64,000 bases of DNA. Origin: Zobellia russellii. Its GTDB lineage: Bacteria; Bacteroidota; Bacteroidia; Flavobacteriales; Flavobacteriaceae. The stretch's first letter is position 1. Each line of letters opens with the position of its first letter. Positions 25,627 to 35,484 of the stretch are shown here, piece after piece. The stretch is from positions 1-64,000 of the forward strand of contig NZ_JACSOI010000006.1 in the NCBI RefSeq assembly GCF_018728565.1, given 5' to 3'. The notes beneath the pieces were generated by a model. That model made no database searches. It was not told the DNA's origin and saw nothing but the letters and a program-made list of their open reading frames with translations. The translations under genes were made by a program, and so were the position numbers.

Positions 25627-27546
25627 CTAATCCACATTCAAATAATTTCCCGATTTATCTACCAATTCATCTTCTACTTCTATGCTGTAATCGGGTATTT
25701 TGAAATAAATGAATTCGTTATCGGGATCGGGAAATTCGGTCAGTTTCAACCTAAATTCATGTTTACGATCTGCCTTTCCACTATTGTTTTCCCTCCAACC
25801 GCTAATAAAAAGGGCTGTACCATCAGGACGTACCGAATCGTCACTTTCAGGGCCGCTCAAGGTACTCGGGTCCAACAAAATCCTTCTCAGGTCGTAAAAG
25901 GAACGCTTCCCGTTTGCAGTAGCTTCCGGATTCTTATCTAGGTTCAACCCATAGATTATGGGGCCACGCATAAGGGCCACCCGTCCCGAATTTCTTTTCC
26001 TTCCTTTTATAAAACGGATATCCATAGGAAAATCTAAAACTACCTGATCCTTCGAAGTCCATTCCCTCGTAATATTCACAAAAGTCCCCGGCTTGATTTC
26101 TCCCGGCCATTTTTCGCCATTGACCGTAATAGTTGCCTCCTTGGCCCAAGAAGGGATCCTCAAGGAAAGTGGAAAGGTCGATGCCTTGTTCGGGGAGACC
26201 GATAGCTCTACCCTTCCCGAGGTCGGATAGCTGGTCTTTTGTTGCAAGTCTACCGTAATACCGTTATCGAGCTCAAGCTTTGCTTCGGATTGGGCGTATA
26301 GGTTCACGGACACCCCATCTTCTTTCGACCGATAATATACCATTCCGGGCAGTTCGGAAATAATCCTTCTAAAATTGCCGGGGCAGCACATGTATTCCAC
26401 ATCGTAATAATGACGCTCGCCCTCAAAGGGGGTATAGTAGCGTAACTTTTCCCCGTCTGGCGATTGGGCGCCAAAGAGTCCGTTATACACGGTTCTTTCA
26501 ATGAGGTCGCCGTATTCCGCCTTTCCGGTTAAACGCAGCAGGCTTTCATACACCCTGGTTTGATATGCCGTGGCACAGGTCTCCCCCAATTCGTTTTCGC
26601 CATCTTGGTCGTCGGTCCAAATCTCACGTTGTCCGGCACTTCCCGTAATGGTCAGACCATCTTCCGCCAAGAAAAACCGCATGGCATTCTCGGTCTGTTG
26701 CAAGAGCTCCTTGTTTCCCGTATACCGGTAAAGTTCAATTTGTGCCATACACATGGCAAAATAGGCGAACATATGTCCGCTTACCCCAGGTCTACGGCCG
26801 ATCTCGATCTTGGTATCCCATTGGTACAAAGACTTGGTCTTTTCCGAAAAATTGAGGAAGCGTTTTTCGCCCGTGGTCTTGTACAGTCTGAAAATGGCCC
26901 AATCGATTCCCGTGTCGAGCACGTGCATATCTACTTCGGCGGCGTAATCATCGGGCATTTCATGCCAATGTTCCATAATAAAATCCGCCGTCTTTATGGC
27001 CGCTTTGAGCGAGCGTTTGTTTCCGAACAATTCGTAGTCGGAAGTTAGCCCGTCAATAATAAAGGCCATTTCATGGATATCCCAATTATCACCACCGCCT
27101 TGGCTGTTCCACAGTCTACGTTCCGGCTTATAAAATCCAGAATACCCATTTTTTAGCTGTTCGTAAATAACCTTATCGACGATCTCGTTCTTTATTTCTA
27201 TCATTTTCGGATCATGGGAATAGGCCGCCAATCGTACGGAGGCATCTATAAGCATTCCCATACCGATAAAGGCCCCTACCACTTCGGGTCCGGTTTTGGC
27301 CTTGAAATGATCGGTGAAGTTTTTATCGAGGTGGAGTTTTTTGATGTTGTTGTCCATGGTCACATCAAGTCGCCTTCCGATTTCGCCTTCTATCTTGACG
27401 TTCTTGACTAAAACTTGATGAAACTCATCCGAAACTTTTGCCGGTACAGCATCTTGGGCATGGAGCAGAGGTATACATACCGCTACTAAAGCAATGTAAA
27501 CAAGAGTACTTTTCATTATCTTATGGTTTAAATTTTTACTATTCAT
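25627..27546 (-). CDS. GH127/DUF1680-like beta-L-arabinofuranosidase-family enzyme
   Basis: 639-residue (alpha/alpha)6-barrel enzyme with a signal peptide (VYIALVAVCIPLLHAQ). GGGDNWDIHEMAFIIDGL and GVSGHMFAYFAMCMAQIELY are barrel helices. Active-site residues match GH127: Glu322-Thr-Cys324 for the zinc pair (Glu338/Cys340 in HypBA1), Cys387-Cys388 (YMCCPGN) for the nucleophile and ligand pair (Cys417/418), and Glu308 near the acid/base position. The ATG at 27516 (residue 11) gives a cleaner signal peptide. The ATG at 27546 has AAGGA upstream, so the start is uncertain. Characterised relatives act on L-arabinofuranose; other pentose or furanose substrates are possible in this broad family. It starts 21 bases after the GH95 stop. 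Confidence 0.88.
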   Translation of the reverse strand: MNSKNLNHKIMKSTLVYIALVAVCIPLLHAQDAVPAKVSDEFHQVLVKNVKIEGEIGRRLDVTMDNNIKKLHLDKNFTDHFKAKTGPEVVGAFIGMGMLIDASVRLAAYSHDPKMIEIKNEIVDKVIYEQLKNGYSGFYKPERRLWNSQGGGDNWDIHEMAFIIDGLTSDYELFGNKRSLKAAIKTADFIMEHWHEMPDDYAAEVDMHVLDTGIDWAIFRLYKTTGEKRFLNFSEKTKSLYQWDTKIEIGRRPGVSGHMFAYFAMCMAQIELYRYTGNKELLQQTENAMRFFLAEDGLTITGSAGQREIWTDDQDGENELGETCATAYQTRVYESLLRLTGKAEYGDLIERTVYNGLFGAQSPDGEKLRYYTPFEGERHYYDVEYMCCPGNFRRIISELPGMVYYRSKEDGVSVNLYAQSEAKLELDNGITVDLQQKTSYPTSGRVELSVSPNKASTFPLSLRIPSWAKEATITVNGEKWPGEIKPGTFVNITREWTSKDQVVLDFPMDIRFIKGRKRNSGRVALMRGPIIYGLNLDKNPEATANGKRSFYDLRRILLDPSTLSGPESDDSVRPDGTALFISGWRENNSGKADRKHEFRLKLTEFPDPDNEFIYFKIPDYSIEVEDELVDKSGNYLNVD

Positions 27547-27567
27547 CTATCCTTATAATTTTGTTGT

Positions 27568-30009
27568 TCAGCGCTTCCCCAAGCTTATCGTAAAGGTCTT
27601 GGTCTCTCCCTCTTCAAATGAAATTTCCAACGCTTCGCCTTTGCTTGTAAGCGCTTTCCCCGAGCTATCCTCGCTGGTCCAAGTGGTATGATAGCCTCTG
27701 ATCAATAGATTGATATGCTGCTTTTTATTGGAATAAATGGAACAGCGGACAACACCCTTGTCAAAATCCCAGGACAGCTCCTTTACTCGAGCTTGGGTAC
27801 GGCACGCTATATTTGTGATTTTGCCCACGGCGATATCTTCCTTCCATGCGGGCAACAACTCAATAAACCCAGGGCGAGAGTATACCAAGGCTTCGGCCAC
27901 TACGGTGGGCAAACTACAGAGTGCATCGGAGTTAAAAATTTCGAGATTCGGATTATGGGAGGTAAACATTCCCCTGTAAATAAACTTTTTAGACAGCATA
28001 TAGCTCAAGTTTTTATACAGTAAATCGGCCTGTTTCAGTCTTGCGCCGATCAGGGCCCGATGCATAAGTCCATGCGCGGAAAAGTTGCCGGATTTTCTCT
28101 TATTTGCCGCTATTATGGCCGCATCAAAAAGCTCGGGCGTTTCTTCTGGGTTAATCTCATGTCCCGGCCACACCGGATAAAAGTGCGATGCGTGGCGATG
28201 GTCATAATTGTCCTCTAAATTGGGGGCGGCCCATTCCTTTAATCCTCCAATATCGTTGATAAGGTAAGGAGGAAGCTTGTCCCTTAGTTCCTGTAATTGC
28301 TTTCTCCTTTCTGATTTAATGCCCAAATTATCGTACACGGTAATCAGATTGGTAAAAATCTCCTTGGCTACGGCAATATCCATGGTAGCGTTTATTACCC
28401 CGCCCACCTTTAAGTTTGACGGTGTATTTTCCGGAGAATAGGAAGGAACGAAAACAAAATTTCCCTTACTGTCCTTAACGGTGAGGAAGTCCTCATAAAA
28501 GAGAGCCGTCTTTTCCATCATCGGCAACAAGCGTTCCTTCAAGAACTTCTCATCCCCTGTCGTTTGATAATACTCATAGCATGGGGAGAGCAGCCATCCT
28601 GCCCCTGACACCCAAAACTGACCCGGAAAGGAGGCGTTAAAATGGGTATGCAAGCCCCTTCTCCCCGAGGTCCTGAATCCTGATAAATACCCTCTGCAAC
28701 CGTAAATGTTCTTAGCATTTATTTCCCAATCGGGGGCAATCCGCTCCAACATTTTCATATAACTATCAATCGCCTCGGGCATGTCGGTAATGTTCGCCGA
28801 GGAAATCTGTAGGTTGACATTGGCATCGGTGGTAAAGTCACCCGACCATTCCGGTCTCCATTGCCCGTTCCATATCCCCATTAGATTGGGCGGATTTTCG
28901 CCACTCGAAGACAATAGGGCGTACCGCCCCATATAGAACATGGTTTCTAGAAATTCGGGAGAAATACGATCGGGATTTTCAATCTGTTGGGCAATCAGTT
29001 CCTCTGTCGCGTGCCGCACCGAATCGTTGGAGTAAATATCAAAGTCTACCCGGTTAAAGATTTCTTGGTGGACTTTAGCGTGACGCGATAATAAGGATCC
29101 ATAGTCTAGCCCAACTTCGTTTATGGCTTCCTTGGCCTCTTCAATTTGGCTTTTTCCAAAATCTTCCAATGGAATTATTTTACTGATCAGCAGTACTTCT
29201 TCCGCATCGCGAATACTCAAAACGCTGTCGTTTACAGCCGTATGCCCTTGGTTAACAACGACCTTGGTAAGCACGTCATAACCGCGTTTGTTGACCCGGT
29301 AATTCACGCGGAATAAAAGCCAATCGGGACTTATCGACCGCGTAACATCGGACACCCCGTAGGGGACTTCTTCCCTAGTGGCCCAATCTTCCGGTTTTGC
29401 CCCCTGCATATCCATTGAGATTTCGCAATTGATAGCCCCATCACCGCCAATTTTTTGAACAATGACATGGTCTTTTCTGCTCACAAAAGATCGGCGGTCA
29501 AAACGCTGTCCGTCATCTTTCCAACTTACCACCACTTCCCCCGTTTCAAAATTTAGGCTTCTTCCGTAATCCTCGATAGAATTGATCTGGGGTTGTTGGA
29601 TGTTCATGACAAGGGCCGGATGGTACGGATCCGTCCATAACAATTTGGGGAGTCCTTCATCTTTTGCCCTATCAATGGAATAGTTAATGGCCCCTTCATA
29701 GTCGCCATTCATCAACATTTTTCTGGTCTGCGGTAAGTACTTCGCAATATTCGGTGGCTCTACATTCTCATTTCCGATAGGCTCATAGAGGAATTCGTGA
29801 TTAAAGATGACCTGTTCATTTTCAGGTTGACCAAATACCATTATGCCCATTGCCCCATTACCACTCACGAGGGCATCTTGCCACATATCCGCGGGTAGCA
29901 TACTATATATAGCTTTGGAATAGATTTCTTTCTTGTTATCGTCTTGACGGTGACAAGAAAGAAATATTATGGCCACTATAAATAATTTGACAATGTTGTA
30001 TTTCATCAT
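27568..30009 (-). CDS. Divergent GH95-family alpha-L-fucosidase/galactosidase
   Basis: 813-residue lipoprotein (IFLSC, Cys19) with GH95 layout: N-terminal beta-sandwich, helical barrel and C-terminal beta domain. NLMGIWN precedes DANVNLQISSANI, whose Asn397 and Asn399 match the base-assisting Asn421/Asn423 of AfcA. Glu527 in YSPENTP matches general acid Glu566. The usual FQIDGNFG motif that holds catalytic Asp766 reads FNSDALC here: Asp695 is retained, but the surrounding residues are replaced. Members cleave alpha-1,2-L-fucose or L-galactose. The altered loop suggests a different aglycone or sugar. It is the first hydrolase after SusCD, beyond a strong terminator-like hairpin. Confidence 0.88.
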   Translation of the reverse strand: MMKYNIVKLFIVAIIFLSCHRQDDNKKEIYSKAIYSMLPADMWQDALVSGNGAMGIMVFGQPENEQVIFNHEFLYEPIGNENVEPPNIAKYLPQTRKMLMNGDYEGAINYSIDRAKDEGLPKLLWTDPYHPALVMNIQQPQINSIEDYGRSLNFETGEVVVSWKDDGQRFDRRSFVSRKDHVIVQKIGGDGAINCEISMDMQGAKPEDWATREEVPYGVSDVTRSISPDWLLFRVNYRVNKRGYDVLTKVVVNQGHTAVNDSVLSIRDAEEVLLISKIIPLEDFGKSQIEEAKEAINEVGLDYGSLLSRHAKVHQEIFNRVDFDIYSNDSVRHATEELIAQQIENPDRISPEFLETMFYMGRYALLSSSGENPPNLMGIWNGQWRPEWSGDFTTDANVNLQISSANITDMPEAIDSYMKMLERIAPDWEINAKNIYGCRGYLSGFRTSGRRGLHTHFNASFPGQFWVSGAGWLLSPCYEYYQTTGDEKFLKERLLPMMEKTALFYEDFLTVKDSKGNFVFVPSYSPENTPSNLKVGGVINATMDIAVAKEIFTNLITVYDNLGIKSERRKQLQELRDKLPPYLINDIGGLKEWAAPNLEDNYDHRHASHFYPVWPGHEINPEETPELFDAAIIAANKRKSGNFSAHGLMHRALIGARLKQADLLYKNLSYMLSKKFIYRGMFTSHNPNLEIFNSDALCSLPTVVAEALVYSRPGFIELLPAWKEDIAVGKITNIACRTQARVKELSWDFDKGVVRCSIYSNKKQHINLLIRGYHTTWTSEDSSGKALTSKGEALEISFEEGETKTFTISLGKR

Positions 30010-30081
30010 ATTTTCTTTTTCCGGTTTCCTTCAATACCTTACCTGTTCAAAAACCCAATGCGCCTGAATAAAAATTTAAAT

Positions 30082-30107
30082 ATTGGGGCGATAACTATCG
30101 CCCCAAT
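30082..30107. terminator. Strong bidirectional stem-loop between SusD and GH95
   Basis: ATTGGGGCGAT and ATCGCCCCAAT form a perfect 11-base-pair stem around an AACT loop. Four T residues follow on the plus strand and ATTTAAATTTTT on the minus strand. It is 30 bases beyond the SusD stop. It probably terminates most SusCD transcripts or protects their 3' end, allowing only partial read-through into the GH95-GH127-PhoD-epimerase genes. Confidence 0.8.
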
Positions 30108-30136
30108 TTTAATTGTAAAGAGCGGTAAAACAAGGT

Positions 30137-31816
30137 TTACCAACCCGGGTTTTGTTCCAACTTTGGGTTTATATTGATTTCCCTTGTAGGCAAGGGCCTC
30201 AAATAGTGTTTTCCAGCGTCGAAATAACGTCTTTCAGAAGGCTCTACAATAAGGAAGCCATTCGCATCGGTTCGGCTCTGGTAGTCTTCCTTGAGATAGA
30301 TGTTCTTATCATCGTCATTGATGATAATAGGGTCGGTACCCCATTGTGAACCAACTATTTTGATACCTAAGACGGTCTGTGGTAAAACCTCTTCGGCGAT
30401 CTTCCATCTTCGCAAGTCGTCGTAGCGATAGCCTTCCAAGGCAAGTTCAACCGTACGCTCCCTTCGTATCTCCTCCTTCATGTCCAATCCGTTCGAACTA
30501 ACAAAGGTGTTTTTTAGAGGAAGCATGCCTACCCTATCACGGATTACATTGATCGACTTATCTAAATCGATATCACTGATACTACCGTTCTTTTCGTACA
30601 AGGCTTCCGCATAGATAAGCAATACTTCGGCATAGCGGATTACATGGGTATCCCATCCGAATTGGTTCTGTTGGGTGGTATTCCCAAACTCATTTTCAGA
30701 CCTGTATTTATTGGTCATATAGCCCGTATTCCCATTTCTTGATGGGAAAAATGGCCAACTTTCAATAGGTTCCGGAAAAAGTGACCAGACCACGGAACTA
30801 CCGGGACGCACAAAGGTCATTTCCATACGGGGATCACGGTTTTCGTATTCCGAAGTCCTTGTATCATACCCATTGAAGTCATCCGATTTATCGATGGGGA
30901 GTCCATCGGTACATAAGTATTCATCGGCCAATTTCTTGGTAGGGATATATTCCCCACCTAAAATACGGTCACTGAAATTCTGACCGCGTACGTTCACCTC
31001 ATAGCGACTGTCCAATATACTCTCTGGAGAGTCGTCTCCTTCCTCGATAAAGAGGTATCTATAACTTTCGGCACCCTTACCCGTAAACAGGCTGAACTCA
31101 TTACTATCGATGACCTCACTGGCCGATGCAATGGCTACATCTAAATATCCACCATCACCAGCGCCGTGATATTTCCCCCAGGTTCCTTCAAAAAGGGCGA
31201 TTCTAGCCTTTAATGCCAAGGCGGCACCTTTGGTAATCCTACCCACGTCAGCTGAGGCAAGACTTGATTTTAAAGGCAGGTCTAGACTAGCATCGGTAAG
31301 GTCTTGTAGCATAAAATCGACAGTTTCCTTTCTTGTGGCCCTTGCGTCGTACAATCCTTCCGAATCGATATCGGGAACATCCTTTATCAAGGGAACTCCC
31401 CCGTACAACCTAAAAAGCATCCAATAGTTCCAAGCCCTGAAAAATTTAGCTTCCGCAACAAACCTTTTTACATCGGCATCCTCTAATTTTCCAGAATTTT
31501 CCGCTTCGGCAAAAATCTTATTGCACTGACGAATGTAGGTATAAGGGGTATTCCATTTACTATCGGTATCAGAAACCACATAGGTTCCGTTACTTATGGA
31601 ATTATCGGTGAAATAAGCGATTTCAGACTCTACATCGGCTTCTATCTTTTGCTGTGACAGCGAATAGTAAAGGTTGTTGGAAGCCAATTTAAAATCGTCG
31701 GCAGTCTCCCAGAAGGTGGCATCTGAAATAGAGTCAAGAGGATATAGATCCAAGTCTTTGGTACACCCGGAAATTAGCAAAACAACCAAAATAATATAAT
31801 TATATAACTTTTTCAT
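30137..31816 (-). CDS. SusD/RagB-family glycan-binding lipoprotein (second PUL)
   Basis: 559-residue surface lipoprotein with lipobox ISGC (Cys18) and the family start TKDLDLYPLDSISDATFWE. Helical repeats include FFRAWNYWMLFRLYGGVPLI and TKGAALALKARIALFEGTW. The C-terminal portion has VIRYAEVLLIYAEALYE, RRERTVELALEGYRYDDLRRW and the end REININPKLEQNPGW. It is 18 bases downstream of the STN-bearing SusC. It differs strongly from the SusD at 7654, so the two PUL cores probably bind different ligands. Confidence 0.97.
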   Translation of the reverse strand: MKKLYNYIILVVLLISGCTKDLDLYPLDSISDATFWETADDFKLASNNLYYSLSQQKIEADVESEIAYFTDNSISNGTYVVSDTDSKWNTPYTYIRQCNKIFAEAENSGKLEDADVKRFVAEAKFFRAWNYWMLFRLYGGVPLIKDVPDIDSEGLYDARATRKETVDFMLQDLTDASLDLPLKSSLASADVGRITKGAALALKARIALFEGTWGKYHGAGDGGYLDVAIASASEVIDSNEFSLFTGKGAESYRYLFIEEGDDSPESILDSRYEVNVRGQNFSDRILGGEYIPTKKLADEYLCTDGLPIDKSDDFNGYDTRTSEYENRDPRMEMTFVRPGSSVVWSLFPEPIESWPFFPSRNGNTGYMTNKYRSENEFGNTTQQNQFGWDTHVIRYAEVLLIYAEALYEKNGSISDIDLDKSINVIRDRVGMLPLKNTFVSSNGLDMKEEIRRERTVELALEGYRYDDLRRWKIAEEVLPQTVLGIKIVGSQWGTDPIIINDDDKNIYLKEDYQSRTDANGFLIVEPSERRYFDAGKHYLRPLPTREININPKLEQNPGW

Positions 31817-31834
31817 TTTTCTATTTGTTAGGGT

Positions 31835-34800
31835 TTAAAATTTCAGGTCAACGCCCAGTGAAATGGTTTTGGTAAATGGGTAATTCTGGTACGTCTTGTT
31901 TCTACCCGCGAACAAACTTTCGGGATCATAAGAATTGCCCCATGTGCCCTTACTAAAAGTAAAAAGGTCATCGGCACTTGTATAAAGTCTAAAGCTCTCC
32001 AATCGCAATGATTCACAAATCGATTCCGGTAGGTTAAAGGCAAGCACCAAGGACTTGACCCTTAGGTAGGAAAGCTTGTTTACCACCCGATCGGAATATT
32101 TGTAGTTCCAGTCCCTTAGTTCATCCCATCCTACACCACCGGGGATAATTCTAGGAAATTCGGCATCGGTTCTTTCGGGCGTCCATGTTTTTCCGTGAAA
32201 GTAGCTTATAGAAGGGTGCCATACGTAGTACAAGGGCATGCTAGGTACACCTTCCCTAATACCGACCCTCTTGCCGACTCCCTGAAAGAGCATGCTAAAG
32301 TCAAAGTTCTTGTACGATAAACTGATGTTCGAAGAATACGTATACCTAGGGTTGGTATTCCCTAAATACTTCATATCGCCCGTGGTACCCGCTTCGGGGT
32401 TGCCGAATGCCGTAATTTTTCCGTCACCGTCCAAATCATTGTACATGGCATCGCCAATACCGATATTCTGAGGAACGTTTTCCAATTTTTTGTATTCGTC
32501 CAACTGCTGTTGATTTTGAATAAAGCCATTGGATTCAAATCCGAAATACGAATTTATGGGGTAGCCCTGTCTTGTCGACACCAATCCTTCGGCATAGGAA
32601 TCGTTTCCTTCCAGTTTGGTCAGTTTGTTTTTGGCATCACTCACGTTGGCGGAAATGGAATATTTAAAGTCGCCCTTGGTATCGCTCCAACCTATGGAGA
32701 AATCCCATCCCTTGGTTTCCAAATCACCGATGTTCAATGTAGGGGCCGTACCACCAAGGGTTGCTGGCAAGGTTACATTGACCAACATATCGCTGTTCTT
32801 CTTTACGAAATAATCGAAACTACCGGCCAACCTTGAATCAAACAAGGCAAAGTCGACACCGATATTGGAAGTCTCTATCGTCTCCCATGTACGCGATTCG
32901 GAGGCTATACTGGCCACCGCACCTGGCAAACCAACATTGGGCGAGCCCAGTGGATAGTTCCCCGATACCGTAATAAGGGGAATGTAATCGTAGTTACCGA
33001 AACTTAGGTTTTGGTTTCCCGATTGGCCCCAAGAGGCCCTCAATTTTAAATCGTTGATTGTATTCGAATTCTTTATAAAATTCTCCTCTCCCAAATTATA
33101 TGAGGCGGATACGGCGGGAAACAAGGCACTCCATCTTTCGCTGGCCGCAAATTTTGAACTTCCGTCTATTCTTGTGGTTACATCGACAAAGAATTTACGA
33201 TTGTACGAATAACTGAACCTTCCGAAATAGGAGTTCAAAGCCCAATCGGTCAACGACCCCGTATAATCCATAAAGGCGACATCGGTCCTATCGGCCAAGT
33301 TTAGGGTAAATATGTCGTTCGACTTAAAGTTATAGCCCGTTATACTTTGGCTTTCATATTCGTTCTGCTCGTGCGAGACACCTCCCATCAAATTAATACG
33401 ATGCTTTTCGAACAAGGTTTTATTGTAATCTAAGTATACCGTATATGAACCATAGGTGTTTTTAGAATTGAAATAGGTCGCGGAATTCGGGTTGTTTCGC
33501 GTACCGAAGGTTTCGTCGTCCCAATTGATCAAGTCGAAGGTACGGTTAGAAGCATTGGAATCGTATAATTCGAAATTCACCCCTACTTGCGTTACCAGCT
33601 TTAAATCATCGGTAATACTAAGGTCGGCCTTTAAGTTGGTTTGAAATTTCTTTAGGTCTGAGCTTTTCTCTCCGTTTTCCTCTAATAATTGTATGGGATT
33701 CTGATAGTTTTGATACCAGTAAAACTGGCCATCGGGCGTATATGTAGGGGCATAGCTCCACATCAGGTGTGCACTTTCTATGGCGCTTCCCAAAGCCGAT
33801 GGTTCCTTTACCACATTGTTATCGAATGCCGTACGTAGGTTCACCTGTAGCTTGTTCTTAAAAAGATTGAAGCCGAAATTCACCCTAAGGTTGTACAGGT
33901 CCGATTTTGATACGCCATGGGTGATGACGCCATTGTTCGATTTGTAGCCTGCCGAAATCAGGTAATCATGATTCTCTTCCCCACCTGAAATCGATAGGTT
34001 GTGCATGCTTTGGGTTCCGGTTCCGTAGATTTCCTTCAACCAATCGTGGGAGCCATAAAATCCTGGATAGTTTTCCAAATACTTCATCCACCCATTGCCC
34101 GGTTCGGGCGCAGCGTTGTTTCTGATTTTATCGAATACTTCTTCGGTCACCCCGGGCTGCCCGATGTTACGCATTCCCTCATCGTACATTTCCGCCATTT
34201 GCAAGGTGTTGGTCATTTCGCTTATGTAGGTTGGAATATTGACCCCATAGTTATAGGAGTAATTAACCGACAAGCGCCCTTTCTTTCCCTTTTTCGTGGT
34301 CACCATCACCACCCCATCGGCCGCACGCGCACCGTAGATCGAAGCTGCCGCATCTTTTAGAACGGTAACATTTGCAATATCATTAGGGTTTATGGTGTTG
34401 AGATCTCCGGGAATTCCATCAATCAAGATCAAAGGACTACTACCCGCTATGGACGATGCGCCCCGAATATTAATGGAGTAGCCTTCACGCCCCGGTTGCC
34501 CGCTACTTCGAGTTACGGTAACCCCTGGCATGGCCCCTTGCATGGCATCCAAGGTGTTGATCACCGGACGGTCTTCAAATATTTTATCGCCTACTTTCGA
34601 CACCGAACCTGTCAATTCCCCTTTTAGCTTGGTTCCGTATCCCACAACAACGACTTCATCCAAACCCGAGGCACTTTCCTCCATTTGTACACTTACCGAA
34701 GTCTGTCCCTTTAGGCTGACCTCCTTGGTCGCGAAGCCTATGTAGGAAATCACAAGTATGGCATTTTCATTGGCCACGTTTATGGCAAAATTACCGTCAA

Positions 34801-35317
34801 AGTCGGCCGTAACCCCGTTTGTAGTGCCCTTTTCCACAATATTCGCCCCTGGAAGCGGTTCTTGGTTCGCATCCAACACGACACCCTGTACTTGCCTTTG
34901 GACCACTGTGGCTACCTTCGATTTATCTGGCACGACTCGCGTTGTTTGGGCTTTGGAAGCATCGACCTTGATTACAATCTGCTTTTTCAAGATGACATAA
35001 TTAATGGGCGTTCCCTTAAAGAGTATGTCCAATATTTTCGCTACCGGCTGATTGGTAACCTTGACCGAGACCAATTTCTTTATATCCAATTTTTGGTTAT
35101 TGTAAAGAAATTTGAAATCCGTCATCGACTCTATTTCCTCAAAGACCTGGCGTATTTCTACCTCGTTCAGGTCAAGGCTGATCTTTGTTTTTTGCGCGTA
35201 TCCGTTAGCCTGTACGGAGAAAATAGAGAGCATTATAAGAATTGCCGAAAGTTTCATTCTTAAATTTAATTTTAACGAATGGGCACTGTAGGTACCCATG
35301 CCAGTACATTTTTCCAT
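31835..35317 (-). CDS. SusC-like TonB-dependent transducer with N-terminal STN signalling domain
   Basis: 1160-residue outer-membrane receptor. After a long flavobacterial-type leader (start near LKLNLRMKLSAILIMLSIF, signal end about residue 42) comes an STN domain at about 45-118 (TKISLDLNEVEIRQVFEEIE and VIKV end). It is followed by the regulatory beta-sandwich (QGVVLDANQEPLPGANIVEK), DEVVVVGYGTKLKG, the plug (INIRGASSIAGSSPLILIDGI) and the barrel. STN domains contact FecR-type anti-sigma factors, and exactly such a gene (35485) and an ECF sigma gene (36760) lie upstream. This is a complete surface-to-promoter signalling chain. SusD follows 18 bases downstream. Confidence 0.98.
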   Translation of the reverse strand: MEKCTGMGTYSAHSLKLNLRMKLSAILIMLSIFSVQANGYAQKTKISLDLNEVEIRQVFEEIESMTDFKFLYNNQKLDIKKLVSVKVTNQPVAKILDILFKGTPINYVILKKQIVIKVDASKAQTTRVVPDKSKVATVVQRQVQGVVLDANQEPLPGANIVEKGTTNGVTADFDGNFAINVANENAILVISYIGFATKEVSLKGQTSVSVQMEESASGLDEVVVVGYGTKLKGELTGSVSKVGDKIFEDRPVINTLDAMQGAMPGVTVTRSSGQPGREGYSINIRGASSIAGSSPLILIDGIPGDLNTINPNDIANVTVLKDAAASIYGARAADGVVMVTTKKGKKGRLSVNYSYNYGVNIPTYISEMTNTLQMAEMYDEGMRNIGQPGVTEEVFDKIRNNAAPEPGNGWMKYLENYPGFYGSHDWLKEIYGTGTQSMHNLSISGGEENHDYLISAGYKSNNGVITHGVSKSDLYNLRVNFGFNLFKNKLQVNLRTAFDNNVVKEPSALGSAIESAHLMWSYAPTYTPDGQFYWYQNYQNPIQLLEENGEKSSDLKKFQTNLKADLSITDDLKLVTQVGVNFELYDSNASNRTFDLINWDDETFGTRNNPNSATYFNSKNTYGSYTVYLDYNKTLFEKHRINLMGGVSHEQNEYESQSITGYNFKSNDIFTLNLADRTDVAFMDYTGSLTDWALNSYFGRFSYSYNRKFFVDVTTRIDGSSKFAASERWSALFPAVSASYNLGEENFIKNSNTINDLKLRASWGQSGNQNLSFGNYDYIPLITVSGNYPLGSPNVGLPGAVASIASESRTWETIETSNIGVDFALFDSRLAGSFDYFVKKNSDMLVNVTLPATLGGTAPTLNIGDLETKGWDFSIGWSDTKGDFKYSISANVSDAKNKLTKLEGNDSYAEGLVSTRQGYPINSYFGFESNGFIQNQQQLDEYKKLENVPQNIGIGDAMYNDLDGDGKITAFGNPEAGTTGDMKYLGNTNPRYTYSSNISLSYKNFDFSMLFQGVGKRVGIREGVPSMPLYYVWHPSISYFHGKTWTPERTDAEFPRIIPGGVGWDELRDWNYKYSDRVVNKLSYLRVKSLVLAFNLPESICESLRLESFRLYTSADDLFTFSKGTWGNSYDPESLFAGRNKTYQNYPFTKTISLGVDLKF

Positions 35318-35484
35318 ATTTTTGTAAAGTTTTTTAGTTGACTATTAAATAGTTGATTATCGTAAGTCGGGAAATGTTAGCGCATTTTCCGATTTTTTTT
35401 GTTCGATATCCACCTATTCGATTTTGTTCAATTCACTTTTTTTTTGGTTATTTCATAGGCACTTGGTATTAGTTGGTTTTGTGA

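Noticed and set aside
26560-27048. 162-residue plus-strand frame
   Set aside because: Antisense to the GH127-like gene and without domain features.
35336-35356. Direct repeat AGTTGA at 15-base spacing upstream of the STN-SusC gene
   Set aside because: Too short and AT-rich to stand above chance; noted only as a possible half-site pair.
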